Positions 1 to 9,057 are shown, numbered from the stretch's first letter. The stretch is 64,000 bases of DNA from Planctomycetota bacterium (GCA_024280855.1 JAJRPG010000024.1:21136-85135); one strand, 5' to 3'. Notes: generated from the letters alone by a model not told the origin. Program-made: numbers and translations.

Positions 1-1
1 T

Positions 2-196
2 GTGAAAAAGGAACTCTATCCACAATATGTCAAAAGATTCGGGTCTAGTCTCGACCAGGAGGTCGCCAAGTTTCAAGAAGAAAATCGAACCTACAAATTC
101 AGCAAAGTCCGGCGGATGTACTGGCGGGCATTTAGATATCTTGGCTATCGAAATCTGGAAATTGTCCTCAACAAGTATTTCACGGCGAAACCATGA
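2..196 (+). CDS. C-terminal fragment of an unidentified protein
   Basis: The frame is open to the left edge of the window, so this is probably the last 64 residues of a longer gene; the GTG at position 2 need not be its start. The segment is basic and aromatic-rich (KVRRMYWRAFRYLGYRNLE) and has no motif I can assign. The next gene on the same strand is a two-domain oxidoreductase of the kind found in polysaccharide clusters, so an upstream surface-polysaccharide gene is possible, but that is inference only. Confidence 0.4.
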   Translation: MKKELYPQYVKRFGSSLDQEVAKFQEENRTYKFSKVRRMYWRAFRYLGYRNLEIVLNKYFTAKP

Positions 197-409
197 TGAC
201 GCACATAAGGTCATAATGACCACATCTATCGTGATATTGGCCTTAAATTCAACGCTTTCAAACGCTTACGGGGAATCATCCGATAGAGCTTAGGGACGGA
301 TCAGGTTAGTATGAGCCTGCGCTGGCAAGGTCCGATAGATTGCTCGCTAAAATCGTTCTAGTATATGAAGGACGGCTCAAGGTTTTTTGCTAAGTAAAGG
401 TTTATATTC

Positions 410-2647
410 GTGCGACAAGTGCTGCAACATTTACGATCTGGTGAAATTGAGGTCGCACAGGTTCCATGCCCCGCTATTCGCCCCGGCCATCTACTGATTC
501 AAACCACCCGAAGCCTCATATCTGCGGGAACCGAGCGAAGCCTGGTCGAATTTAGTCAAGCGAGCCTCTTGGGCAAAGCCCGCGCTCAGCCGGATAAGGT
601 TCGACAGGTTCTTCAAAAAATTAAAACCGATGGCTTAATGCCCACGCTGGAAGTCGTGTTCCAGCGCCTCGATGAACCCATGCCTCTTGGCTATTGCAAT
701 GTAGGCAAGGTCGTCGCTATCGGCGCAGGCGTGCGAGGCTATCGCGTGGGTGATCGCGTAGTTTCCAACGGCGCGCATGCCGAGATGGTCTGCATACCGA
801 CCACCCTTGCCGCCAAAATTCCAGACAATGTAAGCGACGACGCTGCGAGCTTTACCGTCCTCGGAGCCATTGGCCTACATGGCATCCGCCTGGCTGCGCC
901 AACCTTCGGCGAACAGTTCACCGTCATCGGGCTAGGTCTTGTAGGCCTGCTCACCATGCAACTACTCCGGCAGCATGGCTGCCGCGTACTTGGTATCGAC
1001 CCTAATCCACAGCGCTGCGAGATAGCTGAGAAATTGGGCGGACAGGCGATTTGTGTTCGAGATGCTAGCCATGCAGTCTCGTCAGCCACTTCATTCTCTA
1101 ATGGACTAGGCGTAGACGGCGTATTGATAACCGCGTCAGCTAAGACCAACGACATTGTCCATCAAGCCGCGCAAATGTGCCGAAAACGAGGTCGCATCGT
1201 ACTGGTCGGCGTCGTGGGACTGGAATTACGCCGCAGCGATTTTTATGCCAAAGAGGTGACATTCCAAGTATCGTGTTCATACGGGCCTGGCCGGTACGAT
1301 GACGAATACGAAGCCAAAGTACGCGACTATCCGCTACCCTACGTCAGATGGACAGCCGCGAGGAATTTTGAAGCGGTTTTAGAGAGCATGTCCCAAGGCG
1401 GCGTCAAAGCGGAGCCTCTAATTTCCTCGCGTGTTGAGCATATGGAGGCTAGCAAGGCCTATAAAAAAATCGTTGACGACCCGTCTTCTTTAGGCGTGAT
1501 GCTTACTTACTCAGAGCAAGCTACGCCCGACAATAGAAGCGTACACCTAAAGCCAATCACGACAAACGCGACATCAGCGACCAAGCCAATCATCGGCGTT
1601 ATCGGTGCGGGGCAGTTCACTAAATTGGTTTTATTGCCTGCCATCAAAGCCGCTGGTGGAAACATAGAAACCATCGCCAGCGCCGGAGGCGTCTCAGCGG
1701 CTCATGCGAGTCGAACCGTCGGCGCGGACACTGCAACCACTGACATTGAGGAAATTCTCAGTAGTGAATCGATCAACACGGTATTTATCGCAACACGCCA
1801 TCACACCCACGCGGACCTTGTCTGCCGGGCATTATCCGCAGGCAAGCATGTGTTCGTCGAAAAACCCCTAGCTATAGATGAGTCTCAATTACAAGAAATA
1901 CGCGAAGTCTATCAAGCGCATTCCCATCAACATTTGATGGTTGGTTTTAATCGCCGATTCGCCCCGCACACGCAGCATGTCAGCTCGTTGCTCGGCTCTC
2001 GAACATCGCCGATCAACGTAATTATCACTGTCAACGCGGGAGCAATTCCGCTGGATAGTTGGCATCATGACCCGGAGGTAGGCGGTGGTCGAATTGTTGG
2101 CGAAGGATGCCACTTTATCGACTTGTTGGCGCACCTGGTGGATCAACCCATCACCAGCGTCCAGGCCTTAGCTATGCAAGGCGCAGGAAGCAGCTTAACC
2201 AGCGATACTATCACGATGCAATTAAGCTTTGCAGATGGATCGCTCGGCACGATTCATTACTTCGCCAATGGCCCGAAGTCTTTTCCAAAAGAGCGCGTAG
2301 AAGTATTCAGTGAGGGACGTGGTCTTGTCATAGACAACTGGCGATTAGTCCACGGATTCGATTGGTCCGGCGTCAAGAAAATGCGTATCCGTCAGGACAA
2401 AGGTCATCGTGCGGAAGTCGCAGCCTTCTTGCAAAACATCCAGCAAGGCAGACCATCGCCCATCCCCTTCTCCCAACTGGACATGGTCACAGCCGCGAGC
2501 TTTGCGATAAACGAGTCGCTGAAAACTGACCAACCGATCACAATCCAATACGGCGACGAGCCGCGTAAACAAGATGTTCCCGGTTCTGCGAATAATGACA
2601 CTTCCGCTGCCCCGGACGACCGCCAAGCTGCGCAAGCAAAATCTTAG
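410..2647 (+). CDS. Two-domain oxidoreductase (MDR dehydrogenase plus Gfo/Idh/MocA)
   Basis: This 745-residue protein fuses two NAD(P)-dependent dehydrogenase modules. Residues about 1-370 are a medium-chain (zinc alcohol dehydrogenase-like) domain with a Rossmann loop VIGLGLVGLL. Residues about 390-720 are a Gfo/Idh/MocA domain with a second Rossmann loop (VIGAGQF), the EKP motif that carries the catalytic lysine, and the downstream GEGCHFIDLLAHL box. Relatives of this fusion are usually found in exopolysaccharide or sugar-modification clusters, so a sugar or sugar-nucleotide substrate is likely but not shown here. The start is GTG. The last 30 or so residues are polar and probably disordered. 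No partner genes lie downstream; the next four genes are on the other strand. Confidence 0.85.
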   Translation: MRQVLQHLRSGEIEVAQVPCPAIRPGHLLIQTTRSLISAGTERSLVEFSQASLLGKARAQPDKVRQVLQKIKTDGLMPTLEVVFQRLDEPMPLGYCNVGKVVAIGAGVRGYRVGDRVVSNGAHAEMVCIPTTLAAKIPDNVSDDAASFTVLGAIGLHGIRLAAPTFGEQFTVIGLGLVGLLTMQLLRQHGCRVLGIDPNPQRCEIAEKLGGQAICVRDASHAVSSATSFSNGLGVDGVLITASAKTNDIVHQAAQMCRKRGRIVLVGVVGLELRRSDFYAKEVTFQVSCSYGPGRYDDEYEAKVRDYPLPYVRWTAARNFEAVLESMSQGGVKAEPLISSRVEHMEASKAYKKIVDDPSSLGVMLTYSEQATPDNRSVHLKPITTNATSATKPIIGVIGAGQFTKLVLLPAIKAAGGNIETIASAGGVSAAHASRTVGADTATTDIEEILSSESINTVFIATRHHTHADLVCRALSAGKHVFVEKPLAIDESQLQEIREVYQAHSHQHLMVGFNRRFAPHTQHVSSLLGSRTSPINVIITVNAGAIPLDSWHHDPEVGGGRIVGEGCHFIDLLAHLVDQPITSVQALAMQGAGSSLTSDTITMQLSFADGSLGTIHYFANGPKSFPKERVEVFSEGRGLVIDNWRLVHGFDWSGVKKMRIRQDKGHRAEVAAFLQNIQQGRPSPIPFSQLDMVTAASFAINESLKTDQPITIQYGDEPRKQDVPGSANNDTSAAPDDRQAAQAKS

Positions 2648-2725
2648 TATCCGCATACAACATCAATGCAGAAATGGTTTCTGAAGCGATGGACATTGTT
2701 CGATCATGCAGGTTATTTGTGGCAC

Positions 2726-3298
2726 CTAATTGCTTCGCACTTCAACGACAATTTCGACAAAATGATAGCTGGCTATATCCTCACCGATCACGCCACAGCT
2801 ATCGGTATCTATGATTTCTCTGATGATATCATTTTCCACGCGAAGACGGATATAATGCACACCAATATCCATACGTTGCAGAGGCATTTCTTCTGAAGAA
2901 AACGCTTGACCATCAGCTAGAGTACAAGGGTCCGTGTCCGTCGCGCCAGTACTCCAGCGATATGTCAATGACATCGCTCCGTTGCCCGCGATGCTATCGC
3001 TTGCACTTAACTGCACATCAAAACCGCCCTGATCGCTCTGGCCGGTAATTGTAAAACCATCGTCTGTCGCCGTCACAGTCTGTCCTTCTATGGCAACGAC
3101 TGTGGGCACTGCCGTGGGCCAGGAGCTGGTACATGTAAACACCGCCTGGGCACATTGACTAGCTATAGTCGAACGTGAAGCCTCTGCAGAGAGCGAGGAA
3201 CTTAACTGCGGCACTGTAACCTGCGGACACCCCACTGTGAGCGACAGTAGCGACAGTACTAATCCATGAGATAACGAAAAACGATACGATGACCACAT
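2726..3298 (-). CDS. Lipoprotein of unknown function
   Basis: This 190-residue protein begins with a lipoprotein signal peptide ending in the lipobox LTVGC, so the mature protein should be lipid-anchored. The remainder reads like a single beta-sandwich (RWSTGATDTDPCTLADGQ, then VGVHYIRLRVEND-like strands) of the PKD or cadherin-like kind found in many planctomycete surface proteins; I cannot name a family. The Shine-Dalgarno sequence before the ATG is weak. It is the most downstream of four minus-strand genes for small exported proteins. Confidence 0.65.
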   Translation of the reverse strand: MWSSYRFSLSHGLVLSLLSLTVGCPQVTVPQLSSSLSAEASRSTIASQCAQAVFTCTSSWPTAVPTVVAIEGQTVTATDDGFTITGQSDQGGFDVQLSASDSIAGNGAMSLTYRWSTGATDTDPCTLADGQAFSSEEMPLQRMDIGVHYIRLRVENDIIREIIDTDSCGVIGEDIASYHFVEIVVEVRSN

Positions 3299-3390
3299 AT
3301 TACGCCCATGTTTCTATAAAACGCCAAAGCGCAAAACGCATTAGCAAATCGGAAAGGGAAAGTCGCAGCTTAACGACTGCACAACAACCA

Positions 3391-3600
3391 CTACTGCCCT
3401 GAAGTGGAATCGTCACTTAAGCCGGCGACAATGGATTCCGTTACTGTTGCTGCAAACTGGGGAGATAGAAAAAATTCTCTAGTACCACCAAAAATGGTGT
3501 CCTTGAACTGCGTTGTACATGTACTAAATAACATGCCTCCACTTAGCGCCGCCATCACCGAAAACCCCCAACCCACAGCCGTAGACCGACGAAATTTCAT
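3391..3600 (-). CDS. Small exported protein, unknown
   Basis: This is a 69-residue protein with a basic N-terminus and one hydrophobic segment (GWGFSVMAALSGGMLFSTC). It is followed by a short polar region containing the FGGTREFF motif. AAGGAG lies seven bases before the ATG, which supports translation. The Cys after the hydrophobic stretch could be lipidated, but the sequence before it (LFST) is a poor lipobox. Short proteins of this layout, with a hydrophobic leader, a Cys and a GGT..F motif, recur in planctomycete genomes as I recall; their function is unknown. Confidence 0.6.
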   Translation of the reverse strand: MKFRRSTAVGWGFSVMAALSGGMLFSTCTTQFKDTIFGGTREFFLSPQFAATVTESIVAGLSDDSTSGQ

Positions 3601-3660
3601 ATGCTTACTCCTTTAGCATGCCATGCGCCCGCCCGATGATACACATCGACGCTCATAAAA

Positions 3661-4347
3661 CTATTGATCTTCCGGCGTTTGCGACTCCAGAAATGCCTGA
3701 AGATTCGCAAACGTACTCGGGCCGGAGAACTGTGTAGGTTGCAGGCCGCCCTGAAGCGTGAAGGATTCAATTTTCACGCCACCAGTCACACCGGTGCTGC
3801 GGATCGCACGAAAAATCACCGTATCACCGCAACTAAAATTGCCCGCAACGCGAGAAAGCGGATTTACCGTTGACGCTGGAATACCAAAACCTGTCGTACC
3901 GCCAGTCCCCGCACCACCAATAAACACCGCCGCGTCTGTTGGCAAAAGGTTTTCACCTAGGCCGACTATGTTGATGGGCGAAGCCGCACAGTCGAACAAC
4001 ACGCCTAATTCATTGGCCGGCGACAACGTCCCCGTAGTCAGGCGTTTTGTTTCTCGCAAAGGCCTGGTGACCAGATTGCCCTCGTCATCGAATAGTGCAT
4101 TGCCGTCATCGTCAACTTCAATTACATCTCGCTCAATAGTCACAGTAAATTCCGCAACTTGAGCAGTTTCATTGACTACGCGAACCAGAACATAATCAGC
4201 ACTAGGCCCTGGTGTTAATGGAAAAACACCGCCGCTAGTAGCATTCACAAATGCAGGATTGAACACTCCCGCGCCGCAACCTGTACAAATACAGGTGACA
4301 AGGCCTAACCACGCACATTTCAATATTTTACTGGAACAATTAAACAC
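3661..4347 (-). CDS. Lipoprotein, NPAFV family, paralogue of the next gene
   Basis: This 228-residue protein starts at GTG with AGGAG nine bases upstream. The signal peptide ends at CTGCG, giving a lipidated Cys. Directly after it comes GVFNPAFV, which matches GSLNPAFV at the same position in the neighbour at 4401-5246; both continue with a predicted beta-strand run (DYVLVRVVNE here, HVVIQFINNA there). The two genes therefore look like diverged tandem paralogues. No catalytic motif is visible and the function is unknown. A surface or periplasmic location is inferred from the lipobox. Confidence 0.7.
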   Translation of the reverse strand: MFNCSSKILKCAWLGLVTCICTGCGAGVFNPAFVNATSGGVFPLTPGPSADYVLVRVVNETAQVAEFTVTIERDVIEVDDDGNALFDDEGNLVTRPLRETKRLTTGTLSPANELGVLFDCAASPINIVGLGENLLPTDAAVFIGGAGTGGTTGFGIPASTVNPLSRVAGNFSCGDTVIFRAIRSTGVTGGVKIESFTLQGGLQPTQFSGPSTFANLQAFLESQTPEDQ

Positions 4348-4400
4348 GAAGTTATTCTCCTATCGATCAAACAGCACGGATGCCGCTTTTACTTTAACTA

Positions 4401-5246
4401 TTATTGCACGCCAACACTGAATTCGAATCGCCCGCCAATACTCGCCACCGTGCTCGCATCGTCCTGATCAAAACTGGGGCTATCATCAACCCCGTCTAAA
4501 AACGGCACTCGAAGTGCGCCATCCATCGTAATCGTTATGACAGAACCACAAATCGGATCGGTAATCGGTGCGGGCTGGTCCCGAACGCCGACATTAGCCG
4601 TGACAATAACATTTCCATCTGCATCAATCTGATCGACCTGCAACGGTCGAAAAATTGGCAGGGTCAACTGGCGCTGAATGAATTGCAAAACATTATTCGC
4701 ACCACCGGTGTTTACCGACACCAATTGATACCCCTGAAGCGCCGTTGGAATAAATACATCCGTCGAACCAGGCATTATCGTCACGGATTGCACATCGCAA
4801 ACGACGACAAGATTATCCAAGTCGTTCTGATTCAGATCGGGAGTTGCCTGGGTATTAAAATTTTGATCAATCAGATTAGCACTGCCGTCAACAATTTCAA
4901 ATGTCGTACTAACTCCGTTGCGGAACACAACCCTAACGCGCAATCGAACGCGAGGACGCAATGCACGCTTCTCCGCAGCAGTGAGCTGCAAGTTGCCGCC
5001 GTCAGCACTTTCCAAAAACGCAATCAGTCGTTCATCCACTTCAGCATTATTGATGAACTGAATCACCACATGCCCAGGGGCATTGTCCAGGCGGGCGGAT
5101 TGACCCGAAGGATCAACCAAATCCACAAAGGCAGGGTTAAGCGAACCACAACCGACCAGTGCAGCCAGCGATATCGCCATAGCTGCGAATCCAGCGAATA
5201 GCTCTCGGTCAACTAGAGACCCGACCCGTTCACGTTTTGAGTTCAT
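4401..5246 (-). CDS. Lipoprotein, NPAFV family
   Basis: This 281-residue protein uses the ATG at 5246, because GAGGA sits five bases before it; an ATG four codons upstream (5258) is the alternative. The signal peptide ends at the lipobox LVGCG. The mature N-terminus GSLNPAFV is shared with the gene downstream. The C-terminal half contains several Asp-rich turns (DQIDADGNV, DDSPSFDQDDAS). No enzymatic motif is visible. It is the first gene of the four-gene minus-strand group and is divergent from aspS. Confidence 0.7.
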   Translation of the reverse strand: MNSKRERVGSLVDRELFAGFAAMAISLAALVGCGSLNPAFVDLVDPSGQSARLDNAPGHVVIQFINNAEVDERLIAFLESADGGNLQLTAAEKRALRPRVRLRVRVVFRNGVSTTFEIVDGSANLIDQNFNTQATPDLNQNDLDNLVVVCDVQSVTIMPGSTDVFIPTALQGYQLVSVNTGGANNVLQFIQRQLTLPIFRPLQVDQIDADGNVIVTANVGVRDQPAPITDPICGSVITITMDGALRVPFLDGVDDSPSFDQDDASTVASIGGRFEFSVGVQ

Positions 5247-5503
5247 AAATTTCCTCATTCTGTTTTAGCCCCCCACATCGGTCCCATCAAAATACGCCCG
5301 AGTTCAACCGAACTTCGCAGCCATGTTACCATAGCCCCGCATCAGCCGTGAACACCCAGCGCCTATATAATGTATCCGTGGTCTGGTTGTCCGGTCAAGA
5401 TGCGCCTCCTACGACACCCAAACCTCGATATTATACGTCACTTCGAGACAACGCCCCGCTTTATACCTAAAACATCGCAACTACGCACGAATCTTCCACA
5501 TAT

Positions 5504-5518
5504 TTGAAACTGTTTCAA
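5504..5518. promoter_or_regulatory. Perfect palindrome, possible operator
   Basis: TTGAAAC-T-GTTTCAA is a perfect 7+7 inverted repeat around one base, about 90 bases upstream of the possible aspS -35 element and about 260 bases from the divergent lipoprotein start. Its size suits a dimeric regulator, but no regulator gene is next to it. Confidence 0.3.
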
Positions 5519-5604
5519 GCATTTTGGCTACCACAATTCAGGCAAGATATATTTTCTCTCCGCTCATTCTTGGCATCTATCTCGATGGGATATCTGTAGA
5601 ACGA

Positions 5605-5632
5605 TTGATTTTCCACCGAATTGTTCTACAAA
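5605..5632 (+). promoter_or_regulatory. Possible aspS promoter
   Basis: TTGATT and TACAAA are separated by 16 bases, close to sigma-70 consensus spacing. This would give a leader of about 80 bases before the TTG start of aspS. Assigned by eye only. Confidence 0.3.
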
Positions 5633-5719
5633 GGTCGTCTAGCCAATGTCGCTTGCGTCCTCAAAGGAGAACGGATCGCAAGAGACGGGCTAATAACGCT
5701 GATTCTTAGGAGTATTGTC

Positions 5720-7510
5720 TTGACTGTAAAATATAACCAACGAACCCATAAATGTGGTGATCTTCGGGCAACCGCTGTCGGTGAAACCGTCATTCTGACC
5801 GGTTGGGTGAATTCCTTTCGCGATCATGGCGGCATGACCTTCATCGATTTACGCGATCATACTGGCCTAACGCAACTGCGTTTCAACCCAGACCATGCGG
5901 CAGATGCCCACTTGCTCGCCCGCAAGCTTCGCAACGAATATGTCGTAGCCATCAAGGGGCGGGTGGTTAGCCGTGGGGAGTGGGTCAATCCAAAGCTTCC
6001 CACCGGAGAGATCGAAGTCGAGGTCGATGAAATCGATATTCTAAGCGAATGCGATCCTCTACCCTTCCAGATCAACGACGACTTTGACGCGGCTGAGGAA
6101 CTTTGCCTGCGACATCGCTATCTACACTTGCGTCGGCCTGAGATGCAAAAAACTTTTCGACTACGGCACCGCATTGGCCAAGCTATTCGAGATTATTTTA
6201 ATCAAAAAGATTTTGTCGAAATCGAAACGCCTTTTCTTACGAAATCAACACCGGAAGGTGCGCGAGATTATCTCGTCCCCTCGCGCGTGCGACCGGGCAG
6301 CTTTTATGCCCTGCCTCAATCTCCGCAGATTTTCAAACAACTTCTGATGATCGCAGGCTACGATCGATACGCACAACTTGTACGCTGTTTTCGTGATGAA
6401 GACCTGCGGGCAGACAGGCAACCAGAGTTTACGCAGCTCGATATGGAAATGGCGTTCGTCCAGGCTGATGATGTGATGAACATGGTCGAAGGGTGCGTGA
6501 AAAAAATCTTCAAAGAAGGACTGGGCTTGGACGTGCCCACTCCCTTCCCACGAATGACTGAAGAAGAAGCCACGCGGCGTTTCGGCATCGACAGGCCTGA
6601 TCTGCGATTCGGCATGGAGCTTCAAGACGTTACCGAAACCGTCAGTGCATCTGATTTCCGTGTTTTCAAAGGTGCGATTGATGCAGGCGGCGTCGTTAAA
6701 TGCTTAGTAGCTAAGGGTAACGACATACTAACCCGCAAAATCACGGACGGTCTCACCGAGGAAATCAAAGGTATCGGAGGCTCAGGCCTGCCAATTGTCA
6801 AAGTCATTCAAGGCGACAGCGGCGTTGAATTTTCCACGGGCATCGCTAAGTTCATTCAGCCATTGTGTGCGAAATTATGTAGCGAAATCGGCGCGGAAGT
6901 TGGCGATACTATCTTCTTCATGCCTGGCACTTATGTCGATGTAAGCAAGTATTTGCATTACACGCGAACACGATTAGCCAGCATTCTCAACCTCATCCCG
7001 GAAGATGTTTGGAACATGCTATGGGTCGTAGACTTCCCGCTTGTGGTTTGGGATGAAGAAGAAAAACGCTGGACCAGCACCCACCATCCTTTCACCGCCC
7101 CGCGTGACGAAGACATTCACCTGCTGGAAACTGACCCCGGCAAAGTCTTGGCTAAGGCTTACGACTTGGTGCTAAACGGTACGGAAATGGCTGGGGGAAG
7201 TATTCGTATCCACCAGAAGAGCGTGCAAAGCAAAGTCTTCGAACTGCTTGGCATTGGTGAAGAAGAGGCTAATGAAAAGTTCGAGTTTCTGCTTGATGCG
7301 CTGCGTTTCGGCGCACCTCCTCATGGCGGAATCGCATTTGGCTTTGACCGCTGGGCGATGATGCTCAATAAATCAGATAGCCTGCGTGAAGTGATTGCGT
7401 TCCCAAAAACGCAGCGTGCGATATGCCCGCTTACCAACGCGCCGGGAATCGTAGCGAAGCAGCAGCTAGACGATTTGTTTATCGCAACCAAGCCATTACC
7501 CAAGAAGTAG
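5720..7510 (+). CDS. aspS: Aspartyl-tRNA synthetase
   Basis: This enzyme charges tRNA-Asp (possibly also tRNA-Asn) with aspartate. The likely start is the TTG at 5720: AGGAG lies seven bases upstream and the protein then begins TVKYNQRTHKCGDL, as bacterial AspRS does. That gives 596 residues, the usual bacterial length. Visible parts are the N-terminal OB-fold (WVNSFRDHGG), class II motif 2 (FRDEDLRADRQPEF), the bacterial-type GAD insertion in the middle, and class II motif 3 (FGFDRWAMML). A gatB gene at 38 kb leaves open a non-discriminating enzyme paired with transamidation, but I cannot decide this by eye. An alcohol dehydrogenase gene starts nine bases after the stop, so the two are probably cotranscribed. 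Confidence 0.97.
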   Translation: MTVKYNQRTHKCGDLRATAVGETVILTGWVNSFRDHGGMTFIDLRDHTGLTQLRFNPDHAADAHLLARKLRNEYVVAIKGRVVSRGEWVNPKLPTGEIEVEVDEIDILSECDPLPFQINDDFDAAEELCLRHRYLHLRRPEMQKTFRLRHRIGQAIRDYFNQKDFVEIETPFLTKSTPEGARDYLVPSRVRPGSFYALPQSPQIFKQLLMIAGYDRYAQLVRCFRDEDLRADRQPEFTQLDMEMAFVQADDVMNMVEGCVKKIFKEGLGLDVPTPFPRMTEEEATRRFGIDRPDLRFGMELQDVTETVSASDFRVFKGAIDAGGVVKCLVAKGNDILTRKITDGLTEEIKGIGGSGLPIVKVIQGDSGVEFSTGIAKFIQPLCAKLCSEIGAEVGDTIFFMPGTYVDVSKYLHYTRTRLASILNLIPEDVWNMLWVVDFPLVVWDEEEKRWTSTHHPFTAPRDEDIHLLETDPGKVLAKAYDLVLNGTEMAGGSIRIHQKSVQSKVFELLGIGEEEANEKFEFLLDALRFGAPPHGGIAFGFDRWAMMLNKSDSLREVIAFPKTQRAICPLTNAPGIVAKQQLDDLFIATKPLPKK

Positions 7511-7519
7511 GAGCTGATT

Positions 7520-8626
7520 GTGGGCACTTCTCAGCTAGCTGTCGCTGCGGTCATGCCTCAGCCAAAGGCGGACGTTGAGCTTCGTGAGATTGCGATGCCG
7601 GAGCTAGAGCCAAACTCTGCCCTGATGCGCGTCGAGTGTAGCGAAGTTTGCGGTACAGACCTCTACCTTCAACAAGGCCTATTAGCTGGCGTGCCTTATC
7701 CTATTATTCCGGGCCATGTTTCGGTTGGTGTGCTGGAGAAAATTCGCGGGGAAATCAGAGACGTTTATGGCCAATGTTTTTCCGAAGGCGACCGCATCAC
7801 TTTTTTAGATGTTCACGAAACCTGTCACGCCTGTTGGCACTGCTTGGTCGCAAAGGCATCGACGCGATGTCCGCACCGCAAAGTTTATGGCATTACCTAT
7901 GGCATCGAAGATGGGCTGACCGGCGGGTGGGCGGAGTATCTATACATCAAGCCCGGCGTGCATTGCATTCGTCTTGACGACGTGCCCACCGACATCTTCA
8001 TGGCTGGCGGGTGCTCTTTGCCGACAGCGCTTCACGCCGTAGATAGAGCCAATATAAAACTGGGGGACTCAGTTCTGATTCTAGGATCAGGCCCGGTAGG
8101 ATTATCAGCCATAGCGCTAGCTACACTGCGCGGTGCGGGAAGCGTGCTTTGCATCGGCGGGCCTAAGAATCGCCTCGCTTGTGCGAAGCAGATGGGCGCA
8201 TCTAGCGCATTGGATTTCAAGACAGCTTCTGCGCCGCAGCGAGAACAATGGGTGCGTAATAAAACGAGTGGTCGAGGCGCGGATGTCACGATTGAATGCA
8301 CCGGCGCGCCCTCAGCGGTGACTGATGCGATGCGCTCGACGCGAGATGCGGGTACAGTTGTGATTGTCGGACAATATACCGACCACGGCGAAATCCCTTT
8401 CAACCCGCATTTAGACCTCAACAAAAAACATCTTGACGTATTAGGCTGTTGGGGAAGCGACTATTCCCATTTTCATCGCGGCGTTGAATTGCTGAGGCTT
8501 GAGCGAAATCAATCGCTTTGGTCGAATATGAGCCTTGAGCGATACAAGCTATCTCAAACCAACGAAGCGCTCGCAGCTATTGCTTCTGGCAGCGTCGTGA
8601 AAGCGCTAGTCACACCAACCACATGA
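7520..8626 (+). CDS. Zinc-dependent alcohol dehydrogenase family protein
   Basis: This is a 368-residue medium-chain dehydrogenase/reductase. The catalytic zinc site is visible as VCGTD and PGH. The structural zinc loop is complete (CHACWHC followed seven residues later by a fourth Cys). The NAD(P) loop is LGSGPVGL. The usual GHE motif reads GHV here, which is tolerated in some sorbitol- and threonine-dehydrogenase-like relatives. The substrate is unknown. The gene starts at GTG, with an AGGAG that overlaps the aspS stop. Its own stop overlaps the next ATG (ATGA), so the three genes form one operon. Confidence 0.88.
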   Translation: MGTSQLAVAAVMPQPKADVELREIAMPELEPNSALMRVECSEVCGTDLYLQQGLLAGVPYPIIPGHVSVGVLEKIRGEIRDVYGQCFSEGDRITFLDVHETCHACWHCLVAKASTRCPHRKVYGITYGIEDGLTGGWAEYLYIKPGVHCIRLDDVPTDIFMAGGCSLPTALHAVDRANIKLGDSVLILGSGPVGLSAIALATLRGAGSVLCIGGPKNRLACAKQMGASSALDFKTASAPQREQWVRNKTSGRGADVTIECTGAPSAVTDAMRSTRDAGTVVIVGQYTDHGEIPFNPHLDLNKKHLDVLGCWGSDYSHFHRGVELLRLERNQSLWSNMSLERYKLSQTNEALAAIASGSVVKALVTPTT

Positions 8627-8871
8627 ATCGCGTCACATTTTTCACCAAGCCTGATTGCACGTTGTGTCATGCGGCGATGTATGTCGTAAGGCGTGTGCAG
8701 TCACAAATGCCGTTTGAACTTGAAAGCGTAGATATTTCAGCGCCGGGCAATGAAACCTTTTTTGCAGACTACAAACATGACATTCCGGTTGTCCACCTGA
8801 ATGATGTGGAGATATTTCGACATCGCGTGGATGAACGTCATCTAAAGGAATTCCTGCGGAATTCACGCTAA
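8623..8871 (+). CDS. Glutaredoxin-like protein (DUF836 type)
   Basis: This is an 82-residue thioredoxin-fold protein with a CTLC redox motif near the N-terminus (KPDCTLCHAA) and a cis-proline segment (DIPVVHLNDVEIF). Both features are typical of the short glutaredoxin-like DUF836 family. It probably acts as a cytosolic thiol-disulfide oxidoreductase with an unknown partner. The ATG overlaps the stop of the dehydrogenase gene, so translation is probably coupled and the two proteins may act together. Confidence 0.85.
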   Translation: MNRVTFFTKPDCTLCHAAMYVVRRVQSQMPFELESVDISAPGNETFFADYKHDIPVVHLNDVEIFRHRVDERHLKEFLRNSR

Positions 8872-8894
8872 TGATAATACATATGCCACCAGAG

Positions 8895-8915
8895 CCGCAC
8901 GGCGCAAGCCTGCGG
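8895..8915. repeat. Interspersed GC-rich palindrome, copy 1
   Basis: The sequence starts CCGCACGGCGCAAGCC and ends TGCGG. It resembles the 22-base palindromes at 23769-23790 and 41833-41854, all three in gaps between genes. The pattern is a GC-rich hairpin with a short A-containing loop. Confidence 0.4.
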
Positions 8916-8979
8916 ACATGCTGATAGGCAATCTGCCGTAATGCTCGCGGCGTGGCACTCAGTACCGCTAGCGATATAA

Positions 8980-9031
8980 GAAACCGGCACGAATCTCGCC
9001 CCAATCGAGGCTGAACTCGTGCCGGTATTTC
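8980..9031. terminator. Hairpin between convergent genes
   Basis: GAAACCGGCACGA pairs with TCGTGCCGGTATTTC across a loop of about 24 bases that contains a smaller stem (TCTCG/CGAGG). It lies between the glutaredoxin-like gene and the oppositely oriented protease gene, so it probably ends transcription from both sides. Confidence 0.6.
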
Positions 9032-9057
9032 ATATTATTTTCTATCGCGTTCGTCAA

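Larger units (their letters stand above)
5259..5719 (+). other. Intergenic region and aspS leader
   Basis: This 461-base stretch separates the divergent lipoprotein gene and aspS. It holds a perfect short palindrome at 5504-5518, a possible promoter at 5605-5632 and an untranslated leader of about 80 bases. I looked for a T-box in the leader and did not find its conserved core. I see no further gene. Confidence 0.5.

Noticed and set aside
739..1155. 138-codon minus-strand frame inside the two-domain oxidoreductase
   Set aside because: Antisense to a clear conserved gene, no domain and no ribosome-binding site.
5621..5719. Longer N-terminus for aspS (start at 5621)
   Set aside because: The extra 33 residues match no AspRS, and a good AGGAG plus TTG fits the family's N-terminus at 5720.
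5633..5719. T-box or other amino-acid riboswitch in the aspS leader
   Set aside because: The leader is too short and none of the conserved T-box sequences is present.
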